The notes below the pieces were generated by a model. It was not told the origin of the DNA. It made no database searches and saw only the letters and a list, made by a program, of their open reading frames with translations. From assembly GCA_937951615.1 (NCBI GenBank), contig CALFBH010000093.1, positions 1 through 36,720 on the forward strand: a stretch of DNA of 36,720 nt, in the 5' to 3' direction. This document shows positions 23,817 to 32,478 of this stretch, piece after piece. Origin of the DNA: an uncultured Saprospiraceae bacterium. Its GTDB lineage: Bacteria; Bacteroidota; Bacteroidia; Chitinophagales; Saprospiraceae. The position numbers and the translations under genes were made by a program. How positions within the stretch are numbered: the first letter of the stretch is position 1; every line of letters begins with the position of its first letter.

Positions 23817-25280
23817 ATGGAAGGAAAACAAACGTCAATCAATAAAATGTCGCTGGAAGACTGGCGTGAAATGGAAAAAGGAGCATTGGAATTGCTCAAT
23901 ATTGTAGGAGAATTGCGTTTTGACCATTCAATAGAACTGTTGTTGTTTCGACGCAGTATTTACGATTCCCGCCCAAGCGAAGTCCTGAACGACCATCTAT
24001 TTGCGAAAAACTATGTGAAGCAGCCAATTTCGGTGTACACCAGCCTGGAACTGGCACATGGCATTGCTAAAATGGATCTTGCACCTTCCCGTATTGATAT
24101 TGGCAAACTGGCAACAGAATGGCTGAATTCAAATGGCAATTATACAGATGTAGCAGCTTTTCTGAATGACAAACTACAAGATCATATTGGACAAGACAAA
24201 AAAGTCCTGACACAAAAAGATGTGATTTTATATGGCTTTGGACGTATTGGTCGCCTGGCTGCTCGTCGCATCATTGAGACAACGGGTAGGGGAGAGCAAC
24301 TGCGTTTGCGGGCTATTGTGGTGCGCCCGAAAATGGCGGATCGTAGAGAAGAGTTGAGCAAGCGAGCTTCCCTATTGCGCAAGGATTCTGTGCATGGAAA
24401 ATTTAGAGGAACAGTCAGCGTAGCGCGTGATGCAGACGAGTTGATTATCAATGGCAATCGGGTTAAAATGATTTTTGCGAAGCATCCAACGGATATTGAT
24501 TATACCGAATATGACATAAAAGACGCATTGGTGATTGATAATACCGGAGCATGGCGCGATAAAGAGGCCTTGAGGGTTCATTTACGTCCGGGAGTAAGTC
24601 AGGTTTTGTTCACCGCTCCAGCGAAAGGCATTCCGAATATCGTTCATGGTGTCAATCAAAAAACAGTTAATTTCAAAGAAGATACCATCATCTGTGCAGC
24701 AAGTTGTACCACCAATGCCATTGCGCCAGTCATTAAAGTCGTCAATGATCATTATAGTATTACAAAAGGGCATGTAGAAAGCGTCCATGCTTATACGAAT
24801 GCACAAAACCTGTTGGACAATTTCCATAAAAAACCACGCAGAGGACGAGCTGCCGCAGTCAATATGGTCATTACTTCAACTGGAGCCGCCGCCGCCATAG
24901 GAAAAGTTATCCCAGAACTTGACGGTAAACTTACAGGCAACGCTATCCGTGTACCAACGCCTAATGTATCGCTTGCTATCTTGAACCTAACCCTCAATAA
25001 AGCCACAGATGTAGAAGCACTGAACCAAGCTATAAAAGATGCCTCACTCACAGGAGAGTTGGCAGTACAAATCAAATACTCAACCTCCAGCGATTTTGTA
25101 TCTAGTGATGCTATCGGCACAACGGCTTGTTCTGTTTTTGATGCGCCTTCCACACAGATGTCAAAGGACGGAAAAACAGCCACGCTCTACGTTTGGTATG
25201 ATAATGAATACGGCTATACCTGCCAGGTTTTGCGACTAGCAAAATACATTTCACAAGTAAGAAGATTACGCTATTATTAA
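23817..25280 (+). CDS. gap: Glyceraldehyde-3-phosphate dehydrogenase, long form
   Basis: 487 residues. Residues 1-130 are a mostly helical extension not present in the classic 335-aa enzyme; residues 131-487 are the complete catalytic body. The dinucleotide-binding motif is YGFGRIGR (139-146), the catalytic Cys297 is in ASCTTNAIAP, the catalytic base is His324 (ESVHAYT), and WYDNEYGY is near the end. It oxidises glyceraldehyde 3-phosphate to 1,3-bisphosphoglycerate or runs in reverse. Enzymes of about 480 residues with this extension occur in Bacteroidota and some Gammaproteobacteria; whether this one serves glycolysis or gluconeogenesis, and with NAD or NADP, is not clear. It has its own promoter box and is not linked in function to the flanking defence and nuclease genes. 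Confidence 0.93.
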   Translation: MEGKQTSINKMSLEDWREMEKGALELLNIVGELRFDHSIELLLFRRSIYDSRPSEVLNDHLFAKNYVKQPISVYTSLELAHGIAKMDLAPSRIDIGKLATEWLNSNGNYTDVAAFLNDKLQDHIGQDKKVLTQKDVILYGFGRIGRLAARRIIETTGRGEQLRLRAIVVRPKMADRREELSKRASLLRKDSVHGKFRGTVSVARDADELIINGNRVKMIFAKHPTDIDYTEYDIKDALVIDNTGAWRDKEALRVHLRPGVSQVLFTAPAKGIPNIVHGVNQKTVNFKEDTIICAASCTTNAIAPVIKVVNDHYSITKGHVESVHAYTNAQNLLDNFHKKPRRGRAAAVNMVITSTGAAAAIGKVIPELDGKLTGNAIRVPTPNVSLAILNLTLNKATDVEALNQAIKDASLTGELAVQIKYSTSSDFVSSDAIGTTACSVFDAPSTQMSKDGKTATLYVWYDNEYGYTCQVLRLAKYISQVRRLRYY

Positions 25281-25284
25281 CATC

Positions 25285-25326
25285 CAGTTTCAGTAGCAGT
25301 GTCAATCGCAGTATCAGTAACAATCA
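25285..25326 (+). repeat. Direct period-6 word repeat (CAGTnn) before a nuclease-like gene
   Basis: Seven 6-nt units without gaps: CAGTTT, CAGTAG, CAGTGT, CAATCG, CAGTAT, CAGTAA, CAATCA. Four bases are constant or nearly so and two vary freely. It fills the gap between the gap stop and the start at 25336. A two-unit version of the same word (CAGTAT/CAGTTA on the minus strand) lies after lnt near 10632. Confidence 0.8.
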
Positions 25327-25335
25327 AAAACAAGG

Positions 25336-25788
25336 ATGATTGACATCGACTATTCAAAATACAAGCCCAACCTAAAGCTCAAAAAAGAGGGCGATAAGCA
25401 TTATATTTTCGATCCCATTCGACAAAAATATCTGATTTTACAACCGGAAGAAGTCGTGCGTCAGTTAGTGTTGGAATATCTAATAAAAGAAAAAGGGTAC
25501 AAAAAGACTCATCTACGCACAGAAATGATGGTGACTATAAACACCCGCCGAAAACGCTGTGATATATTAGCCTTTGATGAAGCGACAAAACCTTGGCTAC
25601 TGGTAGAATGCAAAGCTGCTTATGTTCCAATTTCACAAGATACCTTTGACCAGATTGCCCGTTATAATCTTGCACTTGGTGTAGAATATTTGGTGTTGAC
25701 GAATGGATTAGAGACTTATTGTTGTAAAATGAATCACGAGTCCGAGACTTATGATTTTTTGGAAGAGGTACCTGAATTTTATTTTTAG
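25336..25788 (+). CDS. Small HSDR_N-type PD-(D/E)XK domain protein
   Basis: 150 residues. It matches the type I restriction R-subunit N-terminal domain (HSDR_N_2, PF13588) as a stand-alone protein: RRKRCDILAFD with Asp76, WLLVECKA with Glu91 and Lys93, and QDTFDQIARYNLALGVEYLVLTNG, which together form a PD-(D/E)XK active site. Such single-domain proteins are common in Bacteroidota and no biological role is firmly known to me; no hsdM or hsdS is near. Its final TAG overlaps the TAA of the convergent Rpn-like gene by 3 nt. The leader is a period-6 word repeat. Confidence 0.85.
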   Translation: MIDIDYSKYKPNLKLKKEGDKHYIFDPIRQKYLILQPEEVVRQLVLEYLIKEKGYKKTHLRTEMMVTINTRRKRCDILAFDEATKPWLLVECKAAYVPISQDTFDQIARYNLALGVEYLVLTNGLETYCCKMNHESETYDFLEEVPEFYF

Positions 25789-26666
25789 ATTTTCGACATG
25801 TCTTGTCGTATTTTTTCGATGAAATCTATACTCACTTCAAAATCTTCTGCAATTTCTTCGATGGTCAGTTTTTCTCTTTTTAGGTGTTTTTTGATACTTT
25901 TTGTAAGGGCTTCTTCGATTAGTTTTTTGGCGTCCACTATCTTGGTATGTTGTTCACTTGCGATGTCTCTCAGTCTTTTTAGGTAGGCTTTGTAAGCAGC
26001 TTTTTCTTCATCTGTCAGATTTATTTCGTCTAATTTATTCTGTGCTTCTGACAGTCCTTTTGCAGTATAATTTTCTGGCAACTTACCATTCTTCAGAAAG
26101 TAAATCCATTCATCAAGTTTATCTTGAATGACATTATTGAATTTATCAACTTTTATAATCCAGTATTCGGGATAAATCTGGTAAGTTTCATCAACTTCAT
26201 AGGTTTCTTTTTGGACTTGGGCTAAATGTAGAACATCTCCCTGATGTATTCCTTTGAACTGAGTGATGCCATGATAGACATAGTCTTTACCCTGCCCTAA
26301 ATCAAAATAGGCAATGGTGATGGAAATTACTTTTTTAACTTTTGCATAAGCATCACCTTCTCCAATATATTCTGTAATGGCTTTGGAAGTTCCATATAGA
26401 ATTCTGTGAAAATAATCGTATTCTTTACTGTTTTGGACTTCTATGATGAGCAGTTCTCCTTTGGAATTTTCAACGAAAATATCTACCCGATTATGTTTGT
26501 CATTTTTGTCCTCTTTGTTGCCTTCACTTTCTAGAATCTTTTTGATAGTAATATCCTCGGAAAGTAATTCGCTAAGAAAACCTTCCAAAACATCGAAATT
26601 TGCTTTGTTTCTAAGCAATTTTTTCATTGCCCAGTCGAACCGTATGAGTTGTTTTCCCTGCTTCAT
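25785..26666 (-). CDS. Rpn-family PD-(D/E)XK nuclease / putative transposase
   Basis: 293 residues. The start FDWAMKKLLRNKANFDVLEGFLSELL is the typical beginning of this family (PDDEXK_2, PF12784). The active site is in RVDIFVENSKGELLIIEVQNS: Asp62, Glu76 and Gln78 (ExQ in place of ExK, common in Rpn proteins). The C-terminal part (about 225-293) is helical, with a helix-turn-helix-like end (TIEEIAEDFEVSIDFIEKI). RpnA of E. coli promotes RecA-independent recombination and has DNase activity. No terminal inverted repeats or target duplication are seen, so it is not a complete insertion sequence. It is tail-to-tail with the HSDR_N gene and overlaps its stop. Confidence 0.87.
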   Translation of the reverse strand: MKQGKQLIRFDWAMKKLLRNKANFDVLEGFLSELLSEDITIKKILESEGNKEDKNDKHNRVDIFVENSKGELLIIEVQNSKEYDYFHRILYGTSKAITEYIGEGDAYAKVKKVISITIAYFDLGQGKDYVYHGITQFKGIHQGDVLHLAQVQKETYEVDETYQIYPEYWIIKVDKFNNVIQDKLDEWIYFLKNGKLPENYTAKGLSEAQNKLDEINLTDEEKAAYKAYLKRLRDIASEQHTKIVDAKKLIEEALTKSIKKHLKREKLTIEEIAEDFEVSIDFIEKIRQDMSKI

Positions 26667-26892
26667 GCCTTAGTCTGAATTAATCCTTTTAAGTGGTTTG
26701 ATGCTGAGGTATCAGAATACAAACATGCTAATTTTACCAGACTCTATCATTGCCCAGCATGAAATTATTGTTGTTAACCTAAAATCTGTGTCGGGATGAT
26801 GGTTAATTCCATATGTCTGTGCAACTTTAGTTATCACCTAAAACAATTATTAGATTAATAAAGTTCCATAAAGACAATCTTCAAGAAACATA

Positions 26893-27588
26893 TCAACTCT
26901 CCCGCACCGTCCGCTGCTCAATACGTTTCTCATAATCCACCCCCTGAAAAATCCGCTGAACAAAAATACCTGGCGTGTGAATATTATTAGGATCCAATTC
27001 ACCTGGTTCTACGAGCTCATCTACTTCCACTATCGTTACCTTGCCAGCCATCGCCATCATAGGATTGAAATTGCGGGCAGTACCTTTGAAGATTAGATTA
27101 CCCATCGTGTCACCTTTCCAAGCTTTGACTAAGGCAAAATCAGCATGAAGCGCAGGTTCGAGAATATACCAGCGACCATCTATCTCACGGGTTTCTTTGC
27201 CTTCTGCTACTTCTGTACCATAGCCTGTAGCGGTATAAAATGCAGGAATACCAGCTCCGCCAGCGCGTATCTTTTCAGCCAGTGTGCCTTGAGGTGTTAA
27301 AGTGACTTCCAGTTCCCCAGAAAGCAGTTGGCGTTCAAATTCAGCATTTTCGCCCACGTAAGAGGAAATCATTTTTTTGACCTGACGGGTTTGTAGCATC
27401 AAGCCGATACCAAAATCATCCACGCCTGCATTATTGGAAATACAGGTCAGTCCTTTTGTTCCTTTTTTGACCAATGCTGTGATGCAATTCTCAGGAATGC
27501 CACACAAACCAAATCCACCCAACATCAGTGTCATATTGTCCTGAATATCGTGAATAGCTGCCTCAGCGTTTTTATATACTTTGCTCAT
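26893..27588 (-). CDS. scoA: 3-oxoacid (succinyl-CoA:acetoacetate) CoA-transferase subunit A
   Basis: 231 residues from the ATG at 27588; an extension to 27636 would translate the leader repeat and is rejected. The CoA-transferase subunit-A signature [11 protein letters not shown] is at 24-34, followed by SNNAG and the [16 protein letters not shown] motif. It moves CoA from succinyl-CoA to acetoacetate, allowing ketone-body use, but works only with subunit B, which carries the catalytic Glu. scoB normally follows at once; here the next 226 bp are empty and the next gene is unrelated, so scoB must be elsewhere or absent. Confidence 0.92.
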   Translation of the reverse strand: MSKVYKNAEAAIHDIQDNMTLMLGGFGLCGIPENCITALVKKGTKGLTCISNNAGVDDFGIGLMLQTRQVKKMISSYVGENAEFERQLLSGELEVTLTPQGTLAEKIRAGGAGIPAFYTATGYGTEVAEGKETREIDGRWYILEPALHADFALVKAWKGDTMGNLIFKGTARNFNPMMAMAGKVTIVEVDELVEPGELDPNNIHTPGIFVQRIFQGVDYEKRIEQRTVRES

Positions 27589-27602
27589 ATTTTTAAAATA
27601 AG

Positions 27603-27644
27603 ATGCAAAATACAAATTCCAAAATACAAATCCCAAATTCCAAA
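27603..27644 (-). repeat. Direct period-7 word repeat (TTTGnnn) in scoA leader
   Basis: On the minus strand six 7-nt units follow without gaps: TTTGGAA, TTTGGGA, TTTGTAT, TTTGGAA, TTTGTAT, TTTGCAT. TTTG is constant in all six and the three other bases vary. It ends 14 bp before the scoA ATG. Because TTTG is also the core of the promoter box, some units might act as promoters, but none is an exact TAnnTTTG. Confidence 0.82.
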
Positions 27645-27747
27645 GAAATATATAGCTCTGAATGCCCCGCTTTTGTGCAGTGTTTTGGCAGGCACAAACA
27701 AAGGCATGGCCTCACAGCGAAGCGGTCTCTCTTCTGTAGAGAAATTT

Positions 27748-29187
27748 TCAGTTAGAATTGCCTTCGGCATCTGTTTTGACAAGATAGAAGTCATCATTGT
27801 TCCCATTACTGTGCCTTCCGGCTAATATGTGACCACAGTCACCAGCATTACCCAGAGCATGAATCTTACTACTACTATTATTATTTCCTCCAAAAGTTTT
27901 CTCCCATTCCAAATTGCCGTTAAGGTCTATTTTGACTAGCCATGATTGGTCATTTTTGCTGCCGGCAAACAGATAGCTATTTCCAACTATCTTCACATCA
28001 TAAGCACGATCATCACCACTTCCTCCAAAGGTTTTTTCCCATTCCAAATTACCATTTTGATCTACTTTGACCAGATAGGCATCATAATTTCCATTGCCCT
28101 GACTGTCTGTCCAGCCTGCCAGTAAACATCCGCTATACGAAGAGTCATAAATGATACTATGCGCCATATCATAAGCACTACCGCCAAAAGTTTTTTCCCA
28201 TTGTAGATTACCAGAAAAATCTGTTTTAATCAGCCAAGCATCACTGCTTCCTGCTCCCTGACTAGTAGTTCCGCCTGCCAATAGATAACCATCCGACATG
28301 CGCATAATGGCATAAGCGCGGTCTGAGTTTGCTCCACCGTAGGTTTTTTCCCAAATGAGATTGCCGTCTTCATCTGTTTTTATAAGATAAGCATCAGAAT
28401 CACCTGCTCCCTGACTATCCGTGCGCCCTGCCAACATATAAGCATCGGGTGCATAAGCAATGTCAAGTATTAATTCGTCGCCTGTGCCTCCATAGGTTTT
28501 TTCCCAGATAAGATTGCCTAGGAAGTCTGTCTTTATAAAATAAGCATCTGAACCACCTGCTCCCTGACTGTATGTCCGGCCTGCTAGGACATATTCGCCA
28601 ATAATATTAGAAGGCGCTATGGCATAAGCTGCATCCAAACCACTTCCTCCAAAGGTTTTTTCCCATTCCAACTGTCCGTCAGTTCCTATTTTTGACAGAT
28701 AAACATCATAGTCGCCTGCGCCCTGACTTTTGGTCGCTCCAGCTAATACGCTGCCATATATCGTTACATCAAAGACAGGAGATGTAGCATAGGTAGCTGC
28801 ATAGTAATATTCTGCATCACCAAAATCCTGCTTGTACTCATACTTGGAGGATAATACCTGAGTCGTTTTTGTATAAACATCCTGTCCGAGGTCATTTGAG
28901 GCAGTTAAACTCACCTCGTAAGTTCCAGCGGCATCATAAATGTGTTCCGGCATTTGCTCATTAGAGCTATTACCATCACCAAAATCCCAGTTATAAGCAG
29001 TAGCATTTACAGAATTATTGATAAAAGTAGTCGGGCATTTTTCCCAAGTCGCTTCTCCTGTGAATGTTTGAATAAAATTTGCCTTAGGAAGTAGCGTTGG
29101 ATCTATTTCCTCGGGAAGGTCTTTATCGCAGCTTATTGTAAAAAAAGAAAACATACAAAAAGTAAGGAGGTATAACTTGTTTTTCAT
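27748..29187 (-). CDS. PKD-domain lipoprotein with six WEKTFGG beta-repeats
   Basis: 479 residues. Lipoprotein signal peptide with Cys20 (FTISC) followed by DKD. A PKD-like domain (about 35-112) has YNWDFGDG at 66-72. Residues 140-479 are six repeats of about 52 residues built on LAG-TxSQGAGxxDAYLIKTDxxGNLxWEKTFGGSGxDxAYAI; six WEKT[FY]GG copies are present, suggesting a six-bladed propeller-like fold. Proteins of this kind in Bacteroidota are surface-exposed, with no known enzyme activity. Its C-terminus ends at the sixth repeat, with no T9SS sorting domain, consistent with anchoring by the lipid. A terminator lies in the gap upstream, so it has its own promoter. Confidence 0.82.
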   Translation of the reverse strand: MKNKLYLLTFCMFSFFTISCDKDLPEEIDPTLLPKANFIQTFTGEATWEKCPTTFINNSVNATAYNWDFGDGNSSNEQMPEHIYDAAGTYEVSLTASNDLGQDVYTKTTQVLSSKYEYKQDFGDAEYYYAATYATSPVFDVTIYGSVLAGATKSQGAGDYDVYLSKIGTDGQLEWEKTFGGSGLDAAYAIAPSNIIGEYVLAGRTYSQGAGGSDAYFIKTDFLGNLIWEKTYGGTGDELILDIAYAPDAYMLAGRTDSQGAGDSDAYLIKTDEDGNLIWEKTYGGANSDRAYAIMRMSDGYLLAGGTTSQGAGSSDAWLIKTDFSGNLQWEKTFGGSAYDMAHSIIYDSSYSGCLLAGWTDSQGNGNYDAYLVKVDQNGNLEWEKTFGGSGDDRAYDVKIVGNSYLFAGSKNDQSWLVKIDLNGNLEWEKTFGGNNNSSSKIHALGNAGDCGHILAGRHSNGNNDDFYLVKTDAEGNSN

Positions 29188-29232
29188 ATTAATATGATGT
29201 TAATGAGTGGCAAATAGTTGCATTTTTTGTAT

Positions 29233-29269
29233 AAAAAAAGTGCCTTCAGGTAAAAGCCAAAGACACTTT
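29233..29269 (-). terminator. Rho-independent terminator after the choice-of-anchor-B gene
   Basis: On the minus strand AAAGTGTCTT (29260-29269) pairs with AAGGCACTTT (29237-29246), ten pairs including one G-U, followed by seven T (29233-29239, partly in the stem). It lies 60 bp after the stop of the gene at 29329. Confidence 0.82.
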
Positions 29270-29291
29270 ATATTTTAAAATAAGAAACTCC

Positions 29292-29319
29292 TTAGAATTT
29301 GGAATTTCCTACTTGGAAT
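29292..29319. repeat. Short period-7 word repeat (TTGGAAT)
   Basis: Four 7-nt units, TTAGAAT, TTGGAAT, TTCCTAC, TTGGAAT, ending 9 bp from the stop codon of the minus-strand gene. The word belongs with the TTTGGAA family of the scoA leader. Here it lies downstream of a gene and before its terminator. Confidence 0.55.
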
Positions 29320-29328
29320 TTTTTCAAT

Positions 29329-31710
29329 TTATTCTTTCACCACTTTCACCGGACGGCTCATACCTACTGCATTGCGAATTTGTACAAAATAAATACCTGC
29401 ATCTAGTTTTTGTCCTACATTCAGTGTACCTGTTTTGTTTAAAATTGGAAAGTTTTCTACTGTTTGTCCAAGAACATTGACCACTTCAAGGCTGGTTTTG
29501 CCATCAAGATTATCCAATGAATAATTGATGCTCAATGTTGCGTCAAATGGATTTGGAAAAGCAGTCATTTGAATACTTTCATCAATATTGCTGAGAGCAA
29601 TTGGTGAATCATCAAAAGCAACAAAATAATCAACACCAGCTTCTACCCAGTGACCAGGGTCATTATCAGCAGTTTCAAAAGAAATCTGCATAGTGGCTGT
29701 TGGATTTGGGAAATAATCTTTCACTCGTATAAAAGTACGAGGACGCCATTCACCAGCAGCATCAGTAATCGTTTGTATGGTTACACTGTTGGTTCCATCT
29801 GACAAGATAACTTCCAATATATCATTGGGCGTTGTTCCTTGTACGATTTCATTATAAAACCAAAGATTATAAGCCACATAAGGTTCATTCATAGCAGTCA
29901 GATCGAATAGGGGAGAAGTGAGTTCTGTTTTACCATTGTCCACATCAAATTCCCAGGGATCGCCACCGCCGTTTTGAGTCATATAGCAAAAAGTGCCCAA
30001 GTCAAAAGATATATCTGCATCAGGATTTACAGTAACACCGTCAAAGTCTGCAGTACCTTGTGGTGCGCCTCTTTCCCACATGCCGCGTTCTGCGTCGCCA
30101 GTAACTGTCCAACCCAAGTCGAGCATAAACTCATCCTGAATACCTTCATCCAATTCTATGGTGATGCTTGTGCCATCAATACCAAATGCGAGAATCTCTT
30201 TGGCGATAAAACCCCACTTACCAGCATACACATCATAAAAACCACCCGTGACATTATTGATAGAGAAATTACCAGAAGCATCAGACAGTAAGTCGTAAGA
30301 AAAATCAGCATTGGCAATAGATACCTGTGCATTAGGAATAGCTGTTCCGTCATCTGCACTGACCACTTGTCCTGTAACATTAAATTGAGGCTGTGCTGTA
30401 AGTGCTACATCCTGCATCGTTACCTGACTGTTCGCCAATGTAACACTGATGGTCTGCGGCATATAAGCTGGGTGGCTATATACTGCATCATAAGTACCGG
30501 AAGTTGGATAACCTGTTGCATACTCTCCAGACATGTCAGAAGAGGAAGCAACACCAGTAGTCATGATAGTAACCATTGCACCGTTGATCGCTGCGCCTGT
30601 ATTAGCATCTGTAACATTACCTTCCAGATAGCAAGCACGGATATAATTAGGCTGCAAGACTTCAAGCGTACCTTCAAGATTAGAAGTCAGCAATAAGCCA
30701 GAAGGCAGAAAAGGATAAGCTCCCCAACAACCGCTAAAGCCACCGTCAGGTCCAGCATAAGTATCGTATTTTGCGACTTCTACCAAGTTAGAAGGACGAT
30801 TTCCGTCAACAATAATAACGCCATCTGTATAATGAGAGATAACGACGTAATCATTCAGAACGTGTGCATTATGTGGAATAACACCCATACCTACAGTTGC
30901 CGTAGGACGAAACTCATCTAAGTATTGAATATCTGTTGGATCGGAAATATCGTAAGCAGCAGTTGGCGCGTCAGCGCGTTCATCTGTTGTGAAAATAACA
31001 TCGCCATTATCAGACAACCAAGCATTGTGCGTGAAAGCAAATGGCGTCCCATTACTACCTATCGCTGTGATATTGGATTTGTCGGATACGTCATATATTG
31101 TAAACACACCAGCATATACATCAGAGGTATAAAGCAAATTATTGCGAGCATAAGTGTCATGTGCGTAAATAGAAGGCGTTCTGCCTACATAGACAGGATT
31201 ATAAGGGTCAGCGTTCAGGTCAAATATAATCGTACCACCGTTATTGATATTACTGCCAGAGACATAAAGAAAGCCATTTTCATCAACATATAAATTGTGT
31301 ATAGAAGATAAAACGTCCGTGCTTCCATTAACCTCAATCGATGGTTGAAAATCGTAAGAAGTAACATTATTAGGCAAATCAGCCATGTTGATAATCAAAA
31401 CACCATTATTGGTTTCATTACTGACATAAGCGAAATGACTCCAAGTTTTCAAATCTCTCCAAGTGGAGGAAGGACCTGGTATATTAGCAACCTCTACAGG
31501 ATTTGCAGGGTCAGCAAGACTTACGATAGAGGTGCTGTTGCGCAGTCCCATCAAGGCATATTCTGTGCCGTCGTCGGCTGCATACCCCCAAATATCGTTA
31601 CCATTATCACTATAATTGACCTGTCCCACAAGGGTACAGTTAAGTGGTGCCAATTGAGCTTGGAGTGCGAACACACAGAGTGTGAATAAACAAGTTAAAA
31701 AACTTCTCAT
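29329..31710 (-). CDS. Choice-of-anchor B family protein with T9SS type A sorting domain
   Basis: 793 residues from the ATG at 31710, giving a clear signal peptide ending in ALQAQ (about 1-19). A 43-residue upstream extension is in frame but translates AT-rich leader and is rejected. Residues 20-355 are the choice-of-anchor-B beta-propeller-like region, beginning LVGQVNYSDNGNDIWGY with typical ISDP and NAH motifs and ending CWGAYPFLPSG. Then two carboxypeptidase-regulatory-like beta domains (about 361-440 and 443-520), a MAM/jelly-roll-like domain (about 540-705), and a T9SS sorting domain (about 715-793, FPNPF and VLGQ motifs). It is exported through the outer membrane and probably attached at the surface. 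Function unknown. Confidence 0.88.
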   Translation of the reverse strand: MRSFLTCLFTLCVFALQAQLAPLNCTLVGQVNYSDNGNDIWGYAADDGTEYALMGLRNSTSIVSLADPANPVEVANIPGPSSTWRDLKTWSHFAYVSNETNNGVLIINMADLPNNVTSYDFQPSIEVNGSTDVLSSIHNLYVDENGFLYVSGSNINNGGTIIFDLNADPYNPVYVGRTPSIYAHDTYARNNLLYTSDVYAGVFTIYDVSDKSNITAIGSNGTPFAFTHNAWLSDNGDVIFTTDERADAPTAAYDISDPTDIQYLDEFRPTATVGMGVIPHNAHVLNDYVVISHYTDGVIIVDGNRPSNLVEVAKYDTYAGPDGGFSGCWGAYPFLPSGLLLTSNLEGTLEVLQPNYIRACYLEGNVTDANTGAAINGAMVTIMTTGVASSSDMSGEYATGYPTSGTYDAVYSHPAYMPQTISVTLANSQVTMQDVALTAQPQFNVTGQVVSADDGTAIPNAQVSIANADFSYDLLSDASGNFSINNVTGGFYDVYAGKWGFIAKEILAFGIDGTSITIELDEGIQDEFMLDLGWTVTGDAERGMWERGAPQGTADFDGVTVNPDADISFDLGTFCYMTQNGGGDPWEFDVDNGKTELTSPLFDLTAMNEPYVAYNLWFYNEIVQGTTPNDILEVILSDGTNSVTIQTITDAAGEWRPRTFIRVKDYFPNPTATMQISFETADNDPGHWVEAGVDYFVAFDDSPIALSNIDESIQMTAFPNPFDATLSINYSLDNLDGKTSLEVVNVLGQTVENFPILNKTGTLNVGQKLDAGIYFVQIRNAVGMSRPVKVVKE

Positions 31711-31860
31711 GAATTTATATTTAATTAAATTGTTAGGATTGAATGGGGCGGAGATGCATAATAAGAAGTATGCAAATATGTTTAATGAATACGACAAAGA
31801 TAAGCTTTTAGGAAGGACAAAACTGTCAGCTAATTGCAAGTTTAGATGAAAGGTAGGGTT

Positions 31861-32442
31861 TTAATGCATCCGATCACCTCTCATTTCAAGCTCACTCATG
31901 ATTTTTACTTCATGGTCAAGATATTCCTGCCAGCGTTTTTTGACGCTTGCTTCATCACTGTACAATTTGGCAAGATCAATGAAGAGTCGGTAATGTGCAG
32001 CTTCTGCGACCATGAATTTGTGGTAAAACTCTTTAAGCTCATCATCTGCAATATGGAGAGAAAGTAGGCGAAACCGCTCGCAGCTACGTGCTTCTATGAG
32101 GGCACAAATCAACAAAAGCTCTAAAAGACGATCTTCACGACTGCCGCCTTTTTTCTGAAATTGAAACAGGGCTTTGACGTATTCGTCTTTGCGTTGCCTG
32201 CCTAGTTTTAAGTTGCGTTTGTCCAATTCAGCAAGCACGAGACGAAAGTGACCCCATTCTTCTGTGACAATAGGGGCTAATTGCCGGACCAATTCTTCCT
32301 TGTCGGAAAATAACTGAATAATAGAAATGCAACTTGTGGCTGCTTTCTGTTCACAGTAGGCGTGGTCAGTCAATATATCTTCCAGACTTTTTTCAGCCAG
32401 ATTTACCCAACGTGGGTCAGTAGGTAACTTGAGTCCTAGCAT
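31861..32442 (-). CDS. miaE: tRNA-(ms2io6A)-hydroxylase
   Basis: 193 residues, normal length. A non-haem di-iron enzyme that hydroxylates the isopentenyl group of ms2i6A37 in tRNAs reading U-starting codons, using oxygen. The ferritin-like ligands are visible: Glu31 (EQKAA), Glu62 and His65 (EEWGH), Glu117 (IEARS), Glu147 and His150 (AEAAH). It presupposes MiaA and MiaB, which are not in the window. The leader holds a small hairpin and a direct period-7 word repeat that runs into the stop codon of the preceding gene. Confidence 0.94.
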   Translation of the reverse strand: MLGLKLPTDPRWVNLAEKSLEDILTDHAYCEQKAATSCISIIQLFSDKEELVRQLAPIVTEEWGHFRLVLAELDKRNLKLGRQRKDEYVKALFQFQKKGGSREDRLLELLLICALIEARSCERFRLLSLHIADDELKEFYHKFMVAEAAHYRLFIDLAKLYSDEASVKKRWQEYLDHEVKIMSELEMRGDRMH

Positions 32443-32452
32443 AATTTAATTA

Positions 32453-32467
32453 TTTTGCGCAGCAAAA
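32453..32467. promoter_or_regulatory. Hairpin TTTTGC-GCA-GCAAAA in miaE leader
   Basis: A perfect 6-bp stem with a 3-nt loop, 11 bp before the miaE start. The same stem with a different loop (TTTTGC-TTT-GCAAAA) is in the metG leader at 14715-14729, also next to a period-7 repeat. Confidence 0.6.
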
Positions 32468-32478
32468 AACATCTAATT

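Noticed and set aside
25785-26666. Complete insertion sequence around the Rpn-type gene
   Set aside because: No terminal inverted repeats or target-site duplication could be found next to it; the family name 'transposase' is only putative.
27645-27747. Possible gene remnant between scoA and the PKD lipoprotein (frame with [15 protein letters not shown])
   Set aside because: Too short, no start or stop structure, and no match I can name; it may be interspersed spacer sequence instead.
31711-31839. 43-residue extension of the choice-of-anchor-B protein
   Set aside because: It would bury a normal signal peptide that starts at 31710.
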